Position numbers and translations under genes: made by a program. Shown here piece after piece: positions 8,355-16,571 of a stretch of DNA of 64,000 nucleotides. Location of the stretch: positions 310,001 through 374,000 of the forward strand of contig NZ_CP111040.1 of NCBI RefSeq assembly GCF_026248685.1. Reading direction: 5' to 3'. The stretch comes from Haladaptatus caseinilyticus. GTDB lineage: Archaea > Halobacteriota > Halobacteria > Halobacteriales > Haladaptataceae. Numbering within the stretch: position 1 is the stretch's first letter; each line of letters starts with the position of its first letter. Below the pieces are notes generated by a model that was not told the origin of the DNA, ran no database searches, and saw nothing but the letters and a program-made list of their open reading frames with translations.

Positions 8355-9527
8355 TCAGTCCTTACTGAGGTATTCGTTCGCGATTTTGTCCACGTCTTTG
8401 TCGCCTCGTCCGCTGAGATTGACAATGATAACGTCGTCCTCGTGTCGCCCGGCGGCGAGCTTCTTCGCGAGTGCAACACCGTGGCTCGACTCCAGTGCCG
8501 GAACGATGCCTTCGAGTCGGCAGAGGTCTTGGAACGCTTCGAGCGCCTCCTCATCCACGATTCCTCGATACTCACAGCGCCCGACTTCGCGGAACATCGC
8601 GTGTTCCGGGCCAACGCCGGGGTAGTCGAGACCGGCGGCGATGGAGTGAACTTCCACATCGTCGTCGATGATTCGCGTGCGCATCCCGTGGATGACGTCC
8701 TCCTTTCCGGAAGCGAGCGGAGCCGCGTGGCGTTTCGAATCCTCGCCTTCACCACCTCCTTCAGCACCGTAAAACTCGACGTCGTCGTCACGGAACGGAT
8801 GGAACAGCCCCATCGCGTTGGAACCGCCGCCGACGCACGCGACAGCGGCATCAGGCAATTTCCCTTCCTTTTCCTGGATCTGTTCCCGTGCTTCCGTCCC
8901 AATGACGGACTGGAAGTCACGAACCATCCGTGGGAACGGGTCCGGCCCGACGACCGACCCGACCAGATAGTGCGTATCGTTAATGTTCTCGATGAGATCT
9001 TCGAGTGCGGCGTCAACTGCGTCCGCGAGACCTTGCCCGCCTTGCGTCACTTCGTTCACTTTCGCGCCCATCAACTCCATGCGGAAGGCGTTCATCTCCT
9101 GTCGATCGAGATCCTTTTTTCCCTGATAGATCTCCGTCTCTAGTCCCAGCAGCGCGCCGACGATGGATGTCGCCGTTCCGTGCTGACCCGCTCCGGTTTC
9201 CGCGATGAGACGTTCTTTTCCAGCGTGTTTGGCCATGAGTCCCTGTCCGAGGCAGTTGTTGAGTTTGTGAGCACCGCCGTGGAGGAGGTCTTCACGCTTG
9301 AGATAAATTTTTGCGCCGTACGCTTCCGACAGTCGTTCGGCGTGATACAACGGCGTTGGTCGCCCGGCGAAATCTCGACGGAGACGCTCTAATTCGGCTC
9401 GAAAATCGTCATCGTCTTTCACCGTATCGTACGCATCGGCCAACTGCTGGAGTACGTCGCCTAGTTCGTCGGGTACGTATCGTCCACCGTATGATCCGAA
9501 CTCGTGTTGTTGCCCTTCGTCAGACAT
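8355..9527 (-). CDS. trpB: Tryptophan synthase beta chain (stand-alone)
   Basis: PLP enzyme joining indole and serine to form tryptophan. The 390-residue protein has the full TrpB1 pattern: EFGSYGGRYVP at the start, the PLP lysine in LLHGGAHKLNN, the catalytic glutamate in IAETGAGQHG, the phosphate loop CVGGGSNAMG and ESSHGVA near the end. The ATG at 9527 is preferred over the one at 9542, because a TATA-like box lies 26-35 bases before it. No trpA or trpC is adjacent, which is unusual since haloarchaea normally carry a trpCBA cluster. Its neighbours are catabolic genes. It may be a second copy. Confidence 0.9.
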   Translation of the reverse strand: MSDEGQQHEFGSYGGRYVPDELGDVLQQLADAYDTVKDDDDFRAELERLRRDFAGRPTPLYHAERLSEAYGAKIYLKREDLLHGGAHKLNNCLGQGLMAKHAGKERLIAETGAGQHGTATSIVGALLGLETEIYQGKKDLDRQEMNAFRMELMGAKVNEVTQGGQGLADAVDAALEDLIENINDTHYLVGSVVGPDPFPRMVRDFQSVIGTEAREQIQEKEGKLPDAAVACVGGGSNAMGLFHPFRDDDVEFYGAEGGGEGEDSKRHAAPLASGKEDVIHGMRTRIIDDDVEVHSIAAGLDYPGVGPEHAMFREVGRCEYRGIVDEEALEAFQDLCRLEGIVPALESSHGVALAKKLAAGRHEDDVIIVNLSGRGDKDVDKIANEYLSKD

Positions 9528-9552
9528 GTCCTGACATACCATAGGATGCAGT

Positions 9553-9562
9553 AAAAATATAT
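9553..9562 (-). promoter_or_regulatory. TATA-like box of trpB
   Basis: On the minus strand the sequence reads ATATATTTTT, an almost ideal haloarchaeal TATA element, 26-35 bases before the trpB ATG at 9527. It implies a leaderless transcript and separate transcription from the enoyl-CoA hydratase gene that ends 93 bp upstream. Confidence 0.55.
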
Positions 9563-9619
9563 GGTACGATTATTTGCACTGTTTTCCGATTGATCTTTCG
9601 CTTCCGATGGTGTCCCTAC

Positions 9620-10393
9620 CTATGACCAGTCCGGGTCACGCCGTTCGAGTTGCGCATCGACGCCTTCCCGGTAGTCAGGGTCGGTTCGGGCTGCCTCTAG
9701 CGAAATCGCCTCTACGTGTGATTTCGCGGCCGTTGGAGACATCTCCGCACTCGCGTAGACGCTCCGTTTTAATTTCTTGAGCACGCGTGGGCTTTTGGCC
9801 GTGAGTGCATCGAGTGCCGACTCGACCGTCGCGTCCAGCGCATCCGCCGGAACACTTCTGGCGACGAGTCCGATTTCGTCGGCGCGCTCGCCGGAGATCG
9901 CTTCCCCTGTCATGAGTAGGTCCATCGTCGTCGGCAGGCCGACTCGATGGACCAACTCCGGCGGTGAGAAATGATTGACGACGCCGAGCGTGGACTCCGG
10001 CTGCCCGATCTGGGCATCATCTGCGGCGATCGGAATGTCAGTGTGCAAGAGGAGGTCGAATCCGCCGCCGTACGTGTGGCCATCGATTTTCGCGACCGTG
10101 GGTTGGGGCATCGTCCGCATTTCGGTGAACAGGTCCTCCCACGTTTCCGTGAACGGCTCGAGCGCGTACTCGCGCTCTTTCACCTCCTGCAGGTCGCCAC
10201 CCGCACAGAAGGCGTCGTTGCCCGCGCTCTCGAAGAGTACCACCTGAACATCGTCTCGGTCCCGGTACTCACCGAGTCGATCGGTGATCGCACGCTTTGT
10301 TTCCATATCGACCGCATTCAGTTTCGCTTCCCGTCGTATCTCGATTCGAGCGACATCGTCTTCCACGCCGAATGCGGCGTTGATCTCGGTCAT
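9620..10393 (-). CDS. Enoyl-CoA hydratase/isomerase family protein
   Basis: A 257-residue crotonase-fold protein. The oxyanion-hole segments are DAFCAGGDLQEV and GHTYGGGFDLLLHTDI, and the first catalytic glutamate is in GQPESTLG. The usual GGTQRL motif that follows is replaced by NHFSPPELV, so the second half of the active site differs from ordinary enoyl-CoA hydratases. It is last in an operon with SDR, MaoC, acyl-CoA dehydrogenase and RidA-like genes. In the aminobenzoyl-CoA route proposed here it could hydrate a ring double bond or hydrolytically open a 2-oxocyclohexane-carboxyl-CoA, as BadI-type crotonases do. The exact reaction is inferred. Confidence 0.82.
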   Translation of the reverse strand: MTEINAAFGVEDDVARIEIRREAKLNAVDMETKRAITDRLGEYRDRDDVQVVLFESAGNDAFCAGGDLQEVKEREYALEPFTETWEDLFTEMRTMPQPTVAKIDGHTYGGGFDLLLHTDIPIAADDAQIGQPESTLGVVNHFSPPELVHRVGLPTTMDLLMTGEAISGERADEIGLVARSVPADALDATVESALDALTAKSPRVLKKLKRSVYASAEMSPTAAKSHVEAISLEAARTDPDYREGVDAQLERRDPDWS

Positions 10394-10467
10394 GCTCGTC
10401 CAGTTCTACTCCCACTCGAAAAAAACCATACCTCGGTTTTGACGAAATCGTGGCCCGTTTCCGACCG

Positions 10468-11235
10468 TCATTCCACGGTCCAGCCACCATCGACGACCAG
10501 ACACTCCCCGGTGACGTAGCTCGCCATCTCGCTGGCGAGGAACAATACGGGCGCGGCTACCTCGTCGGGGTCGGCGAACCGCTCTATCGGGGTTCGGTCG
10601 AGTAAGCGCCGATAGAGGTCGTCGTTCTCGCGGATTCCTTCGGTCAGATCGGTCGTCACGTAGCCGGGAGCGACGGCGTTGACGCGAACGTTCGGTGCCC
10701 AATCGAGGGCGAGACTTTTGGTCAGACCGACGAGACCGTGTTTCGATGCGACGTACGGATGCTGTCGTGGAATACCGGCGATACCACCGACGCTCGCGAC
10801 GTTGACGAGCGACCCATCGGACTCCTGGAGTAACTCACCTGCTTCCTTCGCACAGGCGAATGCGCCGCGGAGGTTCACGTCGAGTGTGCGGTCGAACTCG
10901 TCAAGTTCGACCGTCTCGGGACGACCGAGACCACCGCGAGGATTGATTCCGGCGTTGTTGACGACGACATCGATGTGACCGAACTCGTCCTCAACCTTCG
11001 AGAACAGGTCAGCAACCGCATTTCGGTCCCCCACGTCCGTCGGTACGACCATTGATTCCCCACCGTGTTTTCGGACGGTCTCCACGGCGTCGGCGACGTC
11101 TGCCTCGGTTCGGGAAGTCGGGACCACGTCGGCACCCGTCTTCGCGAACGCCTCCGTTATTGCACGCCCGATTCCGCGACTGCCGCCGGTCACCACGACC
11201 ACGTTTCCGTCGAACGCCGGTGTCAAATCGACCAT
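10468..11235 (-). CDS. SDR family oxidoreductase (FabG-like)
   Basis: Short-chain dehydrogenase of about 255 residues. It has the cofactor loop VTGGSRGIGRA, the NNAG motif, the catalytic serine in NVASVGG and the YxxxK pair in YVASKHG, with the usual C-terminal ECLVVDGG. It would oxidise a 3-hydroxyacyl-CoA or cyclic alcohol with NAD(P). The ATG at 11235 is chosen over a GTG at 11256. It lies 60 bp after the MaoC gene and 74 bp before the crotonase gene on the same strand, so it is probably the hydroxyacyl-CoA dehydrogenase of the ring-cleavage set. Confidence 0.87.
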   Translation of the reverse strand: MVDLTPAFDGNVVVVTGGSRGIGRAITEAFAKTGADVVPTSRTEADVADAVETVRKHGGESMVVPTDVGDRNAVADLFSKVEDEFGHIDVVVNNAGINPRGGLGRPETVELDEFDRTLDVNLRGAFACAKEAGELLQESDGSLVNVASVGGIAGIPRQHPYVASKHGLVGLTKSLALDWAPNVRVNAVAPGYVTTDLTEGIRENDDLYRRLLDRTPIERFADPDEVAAPVLFLASEMASYVTGECLVVDGGWTVE

Positions 11236-11316
11236 CTCCCGGAACTGTGATGGCACTGATAATCAAACTGGCGTCGATGCGAAACTGCCGTGGTTCAACT
11301 CCGTCGTTCGCCCTCG

Positions 11317-11772
11317 TTATTCGCGTTCGACCAGCACGCGTTTCGTCAACAGCAAAACGACGTCTCCTTCGTCGGTATGCATCCGAAGCTCGAACACGAC
11401 GACGCCATGGTCTTCGTCCCACTCTTCGAGGCCAACGATTTCAGCGTCGGCGGAGAGAACATCGCCCGGTCTAACTGGTCGTCGCCATTGGAGCATTTCG
11501 ACTTCGACGCCAGCGACGACGGCGAGCCCTGCTTGTTCGATGATGCCGTCCACAAACCGTCGCATGCTGATAGCGGCCGTGTGCCACCCACTGGCTACGA
11601 GTTCACCGAACATCGAATCCGCGGCCGCCGCCGAATCGGTATGAATCGGTTGAGGGTCGAATTGCTCACCGAACGAGGCGATCTCGTCCGCCGTGACCGT
11701 TTCAGCACCGAGGTCGAACGTTTCACCGACGACGAGGTCTTCGTAATACCGGGGCGTCGAATCGTCTGTCAT
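11317..11772 (-). CDS. MaoC family dehydratase
   Basis: A 151-residue hot-dog-fold enoyl-CoA hydratase of the MaoC/R-hydratase type. The hydratase motif is seen as FGEQFDPQPIHTD followed by FGELVASGWHTAA, giving the Asp and His pair of the active site. The start YYEDLVVGETFDLG is typical of the family. It sits between the acyl-CoA dehydrogenase and SDR genes in the same direction, with gaps of 56 and 60 bp. The operon therefore carries two hydratase folds, this one and the crotonase, which suggests that one of them does something other than simple hydration. Confidence 0.87.
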   Translation of the reverse strand: MTDDSTPRYYEDLVVGETFDLGAETVTADEIASFGEQFDPQPIHTDSAAAADSMFGELVASGWHTAAISMRRFVDGIIEQAGLAVVAGVEVEMLQWRRPVRPGDVLSADAEIVGLEEWDEDHGVVVFELRMHTDEGDVVLLLTKRVLVERE

Positions 11773-11828
11773 CGGGATTACAACGGAATCGCATCGGAAA
11801 TGAATTGCCCTCAGTCGGTGATGGTTCC

Positions 11829-12977
11829 TTAGTCGTACATGCGTTTGCTTACGACCAACCGATTGATCTCGTTCGTGCCGTCGTAGATCTGTGTTCCCTT
11901 TGCCTCGCGCATGTATCGCTCGACGGGATAGTCGTGCGAGTACCCTCGTGACCCGAGTACCTGAACCGCCTCTGTCGAAATATCCATCGCAGCATCCGTG
12001 GCGAAGGTTTTCGCCATTGCGGCGTCCTGCGTGACGCGTTCACCTTGGTCGCGACGAGCAGCGGCATACATCGTAAGCAGTCGCGCTGCCTGTGTTCGCG
12101 TGGCCATATCCGCGAGTTTGAAACCGATTCCCTGGAACTCGCGGATGGGTTGGCCGAACTGCTCGCGTTCGTCAGCGAACGCTTTCGCCGCGGAAAGCGA
12201 CCCCTGTGCGAGGCCGACACCCTGGGCGGCGGTTCCGATTCGTCCGATGTCGAGCCCTTCCATTACATATCGGAAGCCACGTCCCGGTTCGCCGACGACG
12301 TTCTCGGCAGGTACCCGGACGCCGTCGAATCGAATCTCGCTCTCGATGGCTGCTTCACCCTCCATACAAGGGATGTTTCGGACGAACTCGATGCCGTCCC
12401 GTTCTGCGGGGTCGGGAATACCGACGAGGCTTACTCCGTCGTGGCCCTCTCCGCCGGTTCGTGCGACGACGAGCAGAAAGTCGGCAGCCTCGCCGTTCGT
12501 CGTCCAGACCTTGTGCCCGTCGAGTATCCATTCGTCGCCCTCACGACGTGCGGTCGTCTCCATCCCGGCGGCGTCGCTTCCCGCGTCGGGTTCGGTCATC
12601 GACAGCGCGGGGATGGCTTCCCCACGACAGACGGGCGCCAACCACTCCTCGCGTTGCCAATCGTCGCCGAATTCGGCGATGGGGTAGCCCACCAGTCCGC
12701 AGGCGATGTTAACCGCTCCGGCGACGAGTTTCCACGCCCGCGAAAGCTCTTCTACCGTCACCACGAACGACCGATAGTCGAGTCCTGCGCCGTCCACCTC
12801 GGTCGAAAACGGAACGCCAGTCAGTCCGGCCTCGCCGACACGACGGACGATTTCTGCTGGGAACTCGCCGCGTGCTTCGTACTCGTCCACGGACGGGACG
12901 ATTTCCGCCTCACAGAATTCCCGAACCGTCTCGCGGTGTTTCTCGTGTGCTTCCGTCACCTCGAATTCACCGAGCAT
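11829..12977 (-). CDS. Acyl-CoA dehydrogenase
   Basis: FAD-dependent acyl-CoA dehydrogenase of 382 residues with the family order: N-terminal helices, the beta-barrel SMTEPDAGSDAAG, the TTNGEAADFLLVVART stretch and C-terminal helices. The catalytic-base motif, usually YEGT, reads IYDGTNEINR, so aspartate stands where glutamate is common. The ATG at 12977 overlaps the end of the RidA-like gene by 11 bp, which marks translational coupling; the longer open frame to 13031 lies wholly within that gene. In context it would desaturate an alicyclic or dicarboxylic acyl-CoA from the aminobenzoyl-CoA route; electrons would go to ETF. Confidence 0.88.
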   Translation of the reverse strand: MLGEFEVTEAHEKHRETVREFCEAEIVPSVDEYEARGEFPAEIVRRVGEAGLTGVPFSTEVDGAGLDYRSFVVTVEELSRAWKLVAGAVNIACGLVGYPIAEFGDDWQREEWLAPVCRGEAIPALSMTEPDAGSDAAGMETTARREGDEWILDGHKVWTTNGEAADFLLVVARTGGEGHDGVSLVGIPDPAERDGIEFVRNIPCMEGEAAIESEIRFDGVRVPAENVVGEPGRGFRYVMEGLDIGRIGTAAQGVGLAQGSLSAAKAFADEREQFGQPIREFQGIGFKLADMATRTQAARLLTMYAAARRDQGERVTQDAAMAKTFATDAAMDISTEAVQVLGSRGYSHDYPVERYMREAKGTQIYDGTNEINRLVVSKRMYD

Positions 12978-13386
12978 CGGCCGCCTCCTCGTCGATGACG
13001 GCGAATCCTTCCAACTCAACCAACGCATCATCCTTGAAGAACCCGCTCACTTCGAAGAGCGCGAGCGCGGGATACGCCTCGAAGTACCGACCGAACACCT
13101 CTCCCAGCGGTTCGAGGTTCGCTCGATACGAGTCCCGGTCGGCCACGAAAATGTTGAGCTTCACGATATCTTCGCTCACGCCACCAGCCTCTTCGACTAC
13201 CGTCGAGAGGTTTTCGAGCACCTGTTCAAACTGTCCGACGAGGTCATCGGGGGCGACGATGTCGCCGTTCGACCCGGTCGCATCCTGCCCGGCAAGATAG
13301 AGCGTTTTCCCGCCGTCTACCAGAACACCGTGGTTGAACCCGCGCGGCTCGGCCAACTCGGGTGGCGCGACGATTTCCCGTTCCAT
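12967..13386 (-). CDS. RidA/YjgF family protein lacking the RidA arginine
   Basis: A 139-residue Rid-family protein, first in the operon. The fold signature is clear: KTLYLAGQDATG, FEQVLENLSTVVEEAGG, DIVKLNIFVADRDSY and VELEGFAV, with the conserved Glu126. The arginine that defines imine-deaminating RidA (Arg105 in E. coli, in PARSCVEV) is replaced by Leu108 in PALALFEV. That arginine binds the free carboxylate of 2-aminoacrylate. The product of aminobenzoyl-CoA monooxygenase/reductase is a cyclic enamine whose carboxyl is tied up as a CoA thioester, so a Rid protein without the arginine could hydrolyse it. That role is inferred from chemistry and context. Confidence 0.85.
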   Translation of the reverse strand: MEREIVAPPELAEPRGFNHGVLVDGGKTLYLAGQDATGSNGDIVAPDDLVGQFEQVLENLSTVVEEAGGVSEDIVKLNIFVADRDSYRANLEPLGEVFGRYFEAYPALALFEVSGFFKDDALVELEGFAVIDEEAADAR

Positions 13387-13631
13387 GTGTGGAAATGACT
13401 GGCGCAGCTATCTTAATTGCTGTCCCCTATTATCCGGTTTCAGGAGGCATCGGACGACGTACCCGCTCTGGCTAATACCGTGGGTGGCTAGGTGTAAATT
13501 GAGGGAAAAGTATGCTAGAAAATGGTACTAAATACGGTCAGAAGCAGTCATCGACGCTGTATTCGGCGGTCGAACGTAGGAGTGTACCGACCGGTGTCGA
13601 AACCACTGACGAACTCGTAGTGGTGGGTTGA

Positions 13632-14069
13632 ATGACGGCAAACGTTCTCTCCCGTACGCGGCGAACCATCGGTGCATCAAAGCGGAACGGGGAGGTCCTG
13701 GGCTATACACTGTGGTTTGTACAGGGAGTGCTCGCACTCCTCTTCCTGTACACCGGTGGGACAAAGCTGATACTACCGCTTTCGTTGTTAACAGCGCAGA
13801 CACCCGTCCCACTTCCCGGTCTATTCATACGGTTCCTTGGGATTGTCGAAGTACTTGGGGCAATCGGATTGATTCTGCCCGGACTCCTCCATATCCGGGT
13901 AGGTTTGACACCGCTGGCAGCCGCTGGGTTGGTACTCATTATGGCCGGTGCGACGGTGCTCACCTTGGTCAGTGGAGGGGGCGCGATGGCGTTGTTTCCA
14001 TTTGTGGTGGGATCACTTGCGACATTCGTCGCCTACGGCCGCTGGCGGCTTCGACCGCTGAGCAACTGA
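13632..14069 (+). CDS. DoxX-like membrane protein
   Basis: A 145-residue integral membrane protein with four predicted helices. The N-terminal helix LWFVQGVLALLFLYTGGTKL and the following PGLFIRFLGIVEVLGAIGL are the pattern of the DoxX/DoxD-like family, whose members are small membrane proteins often linked to redox or thiosulfate functions. No catalytic residues can be assigned. It stands alone between the RidA operon and a convergent DUF1772 gene. Confidence 0.75.
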   Translation: MTANVLSRTRRTIGASKRNGEVLGYTLWFVQGVLALLFLYTGGTKLILPLSLLTAQTPVPLPGLFIRFLGIVEVLGAIGLILPGLLHIRVGLTPLAAAGLVLIMAGATVLTLVSGGGAMALFPFVVGSLATFVAYGRWRLRPLSN

Positions 14070-14166
14070 ATCCGGGGTGGAACCCCACACGACTCGGTAC
14101 TCTCTTTCCGATGCCGAAATTCGAATCGAAGGCTCAGAGCATTACGTTAGGCGCATCAGGAAAATA

Positions 14167-14673
14167 TTAGACGGAAAACGACACGAGCGCCGCGAGGTAT
14201 ACTACGAAGGCGACGATCGATGCCATCGTTCGGACGTGATTCCACCGCGCCCAGCGTGCTCGAACCGCCGTCCAATCGTCTGGCGGCGATGATGGTGACC
14301 AAGTTTCAATATACTCGTTCATCGGAATGTGAATCGCCATCGTCACCGCGATAGTTCCGACCAGGTAGATGACCGTCCCGACGAGGACCAATTGACCGTA
14401 CTGCGCCATCCATTCCCCTCGCAAAAGTATAGTCGCAGCGCTGACGGACGACATCACGATGGAACCGGCGAATACCACGCCAAAAGCGGCGTTGAGGATG
14501 ACCTCGTTGATCGTTTGTATCGCCGTCGTGTACTCCGATGCAGAGAGATACTCAAACGCCAACACAACGCTCACCGAGTAGGAAAAGAAGAGTCCGGCGA
14601 TAATACCAACGAAGAACGTCGATGCGGTAAGGACGAACACGACGAGTTCCTCGGAAATGATATTTTGTGACAT
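14167..14673 (-). CDS. DUF1772-like membrane protein
   Basis: A 168-residue protein with four membrane helices. The N-terminus FFVGIIAGLFFSYSVSVVLA, the central NEVILNAAFGVVFAGSI and the motif IHIPMNEYIETW followed by RARWARWNHVRTMAS are characteristic of DUF1772, a family sometimes called anthrone-oxygenase-like. The polar loop with two Arg-Trp pairs before the last helix is the conserved signature. The function is unknown; an oxygenase role would be speculation. It converges with the DoxX gene. Confidence 0.75.
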   Translation of the reverse strand: MSQNIISEELVVFVLTASTFFVGIIAGLFFSYSVSVVLAFEYLSASEYTTAIQTINEVILNAAFGVVFAGSIVMSSVSAATILLRGEWMAQYGQLVLVGTVIYLVGTIAVTMAIHIPMNEYIETWSPSSPPDDWTAVRARWARWNHVRTMASIVAFVVYLAALVSFSV

Positions 14674-15119
14674 GGCGTGGAAATCGATTCGTTACGGGGC
14701 TGACTCTTCTGTTTCCACCTTCACCGGAGGTGTTTAATACGGTTCTCCAAACGGTACGGCTCGGTACTCCAGTATTGACCGAACGTTCGCCAGCCATCGT
14801 CTTAACCAGAACGGTCCGATCAACACTATTACGCAGCGCCTTTGAGCCATCAACCCCCTCCAAATCCATCTCAAAACGATTTTTTTTAGAAAGTAATCGA
14901 TTTGTATTGGTATGCTGGCATTACGGACAATATCCTCCACGAGACACCGATTTCTCACCGGTACCATTACTGGTTTCATCGCCGTGTCAGCACTCTCTAT
15001 CACCGATACAAAATCATTCTATGCACAGAGAACGGGCACGGAGACAAAGTGGGGATCCTTTGGTATCCTTTTCCTATCGCGTTCGCTGTCCTACACAGAT
15101 TACCACCTACCGGAGGTTT
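14674..15119. other. Intergenic stretch before the 2-hydroxyacid oxidase gene
   Basis: About 450 bases between the starts of two divergent genes. It holds a run of eight T (14880-14887) and a GGAGG Shine-Dalgarno-like sequence at 15112-15116, three bases before the chosen ATG of the next gene. The open frame of the following gene runs back through this stretch, but its composition there is not coding-like. I see no other gene. Confidence 0.4.
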
Positions 15120-16535
15120 ATGTCGAAACATTCGTTGATATCCGCTATGCAATACGACTGTTCGTTTCTCGAAAATCTGGAGTTGGACGGGACGGTCTCG
15201 TACGGCCAATCCGACCGCGGAAACCACGCCGGTGACTTCGGAACCCGCGACGAGGACAAATCCGACCCCGATGTCGTCGTTTTCGCCGAGTCAACCGCGG
15301 ATGTCGCCACGACCGTGGGTGCGGCAAACGACCACGGTGTCCCGGTTACTCCCTATGCTGCGGGGACGGGTTTGGAAGGAAATGCCACGCCGGTTGCGGG
15401 GGGTATTAGCCTCGATACGACGCGGATGGACGCCGTCCGTGAAATCCGACCCGACGACCTCCAAATCGACGTGGAGGCGGGTATCATCGGTGACGAGGTG
15501 AACGAGGCGCTTGAACGGTACGGGCTGTTTTTCCCGCCGTTGCCCTCCTCCGGAGCGATTTCCACTATCGGAGGCATGATCGCCACCGACGCGTCCGGCC
15601 AGCGTACCGTCAAGTACGGCGAGGTCGCCGATTGGGTGCTCGAACTGGAAGTGGTGTTGCCGGACGGGTCGGTCATCGAGGCCGGGAGTAAAGCGGCGAA
15701 GACGTCGAGCGGCTACAATTTGAAGGAACTCCTTATCGGTAGCGAGGGGACGCTTGGCATCATCACGCGGGCGACCCTCGAACTCGCCGGTCGTCCCGAA
15801 CAAGTCAAAGGCGGCCGTGCCGTCTTCCCGACGTTGAACAACGCCACCGAGGCGATTTCTGATGCAGTCACGTCGGGGGTGGACGTGGCAAAAATCGAAC
15901 TCATCGACGATCAGACCGCCATGCTGGCAAACGACTACTCCGATACCGACCTGCCGGAACGACCGATGGTGTTCGTGGAGTTCCACGCCAACCACGGTAT
16001 CGAAGAGGAGATCGACTTTTGCCGAAGCATCTTCGAAGCGCACGACCTCGAACGGATGGAAATCGCGAGCGGCAAAGAGATGGAGCGACTCTGGCAGGCC
16101 CGGAAGGATATCACGTATGCCGCCGAGGAGTACGATCCGGATCTCGATATCGGGCCGCCCGGCGACGTGACCGTTCCGATCAGCCGCTACCCCGAGATGA
16201 TCGCCGAGGTCGTTGCGACCGCAGAAGCGTACGATTTGTTCATTCCCTGCTTCGGGCACGCCGGGGATGGCAACCTCCATTATTTTGCGCTAGCCGACTA
16301 CGATGACCCCGAGGAGGTCGCTCGCGCTCACGAGGCATACGCAAAACTCGTCGAACGTGCTATCGAACTCAACGGCACGGCAACGGGTGAACATGGGGTT
16401 GGTATTGGCAAGCGCAAGTTCATGGAGTTAGAGCACGGCACGGCCGCTGTGAATGCAATGCGGGCCATCAAGCAAGCGCTCGACCCAAAGGGGACGCTGA
16501 ATCCCGGAAAAATCGTTCCGTCCGAACACGACTGA
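15120..16535 (+). CDS. FAD-linked oxidase (GlcD/D-lactate dehydrogenase type)
   Basis: A 471-residue flavoprotein of the VAO/GlcD family that oxidises a 2-hydroxyacid such as glycolate, D-lactate or D-2-hydroxyglutarate. The FAD-binding part is seen in PVTPYAAGTGLEGNATPVAG, GMIATDASGQRTVKYGEV and LIGSEGTLGIIT. The C-terminal substrate and metal site is in CFGHAGDGNLHY and GEHGVGIGK. The start ATG at 15120 follows GGAGG closely; an ATG nine codons later (15147) is an alternative. The specificity cannot be told. It lies beside the bile-acid-type symporter gene, which runs convergently, so it may act on an imported or ring-cleavage acid. Confidence 0.87.
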   Translation: MSKHSLISAMQYDCSFLENLELDGTVSYGQSDRGNHAGDFGTRDEDKSDPDVVVFAESTADVATTVGAANDHGVPVTPYAAGTGLEGNATPVAGGISLDTTRMDAVREIRPDDLQIDVEAGIIGDEVNEALERYGLFFPPLPSSGAISTIGGMIATDASGQRTVKYGEVADWVLELEVVLPDGSVIEAGSKAAKTSSGYNLKELLIGSEGTLGIITRATLELAGRPEQVKGGRAVFPTLNNATEAISDAVTSGVDVAKIELIDDQTAMLANDYSDTDLPERPMVFVEFHANHGIEEEIDFCRSIFEAHDLERMEIASGKEMERLWQARKDITYAAEEYDPDLDIGPPGDVTVPISRYPEMIAEVVATAEAYDLFIPCFGHAGDGNLHYFALADYDDPEEVARAHEAYAKLVERAIELNGTATGEHGVGIGKRKFMELEHGTAAVNAMRAIKQALDPKGTLNPGKIVPSEHD

Positions 16536-16571
16536 GGACGATCTGCAGTCGAATCGAAATCGTCGAACCAG

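Noticed and set aside
9515-9536. Palindrome-like gtcag...ctgac over the trpB start codon
   Set aside because: Only five-base arms and within coding sequence; too weak to call a regulatory site.
14667-15119. N-terminal extension of the FAD-linked oxidase
   Set aside because: The frame is open but AT-rich and low-complexity, and a GGAGG lies just before the later ATG at 15120.
15291-16280. Long open frame on the minus strand opposite the FAD-linked oxidase gene
   Set aside because: It mirrors the codon pattern of a clear gene on the plus strand and has no recognisable motif; such shadows are normal in GC-rich haloarchaeal DNA.
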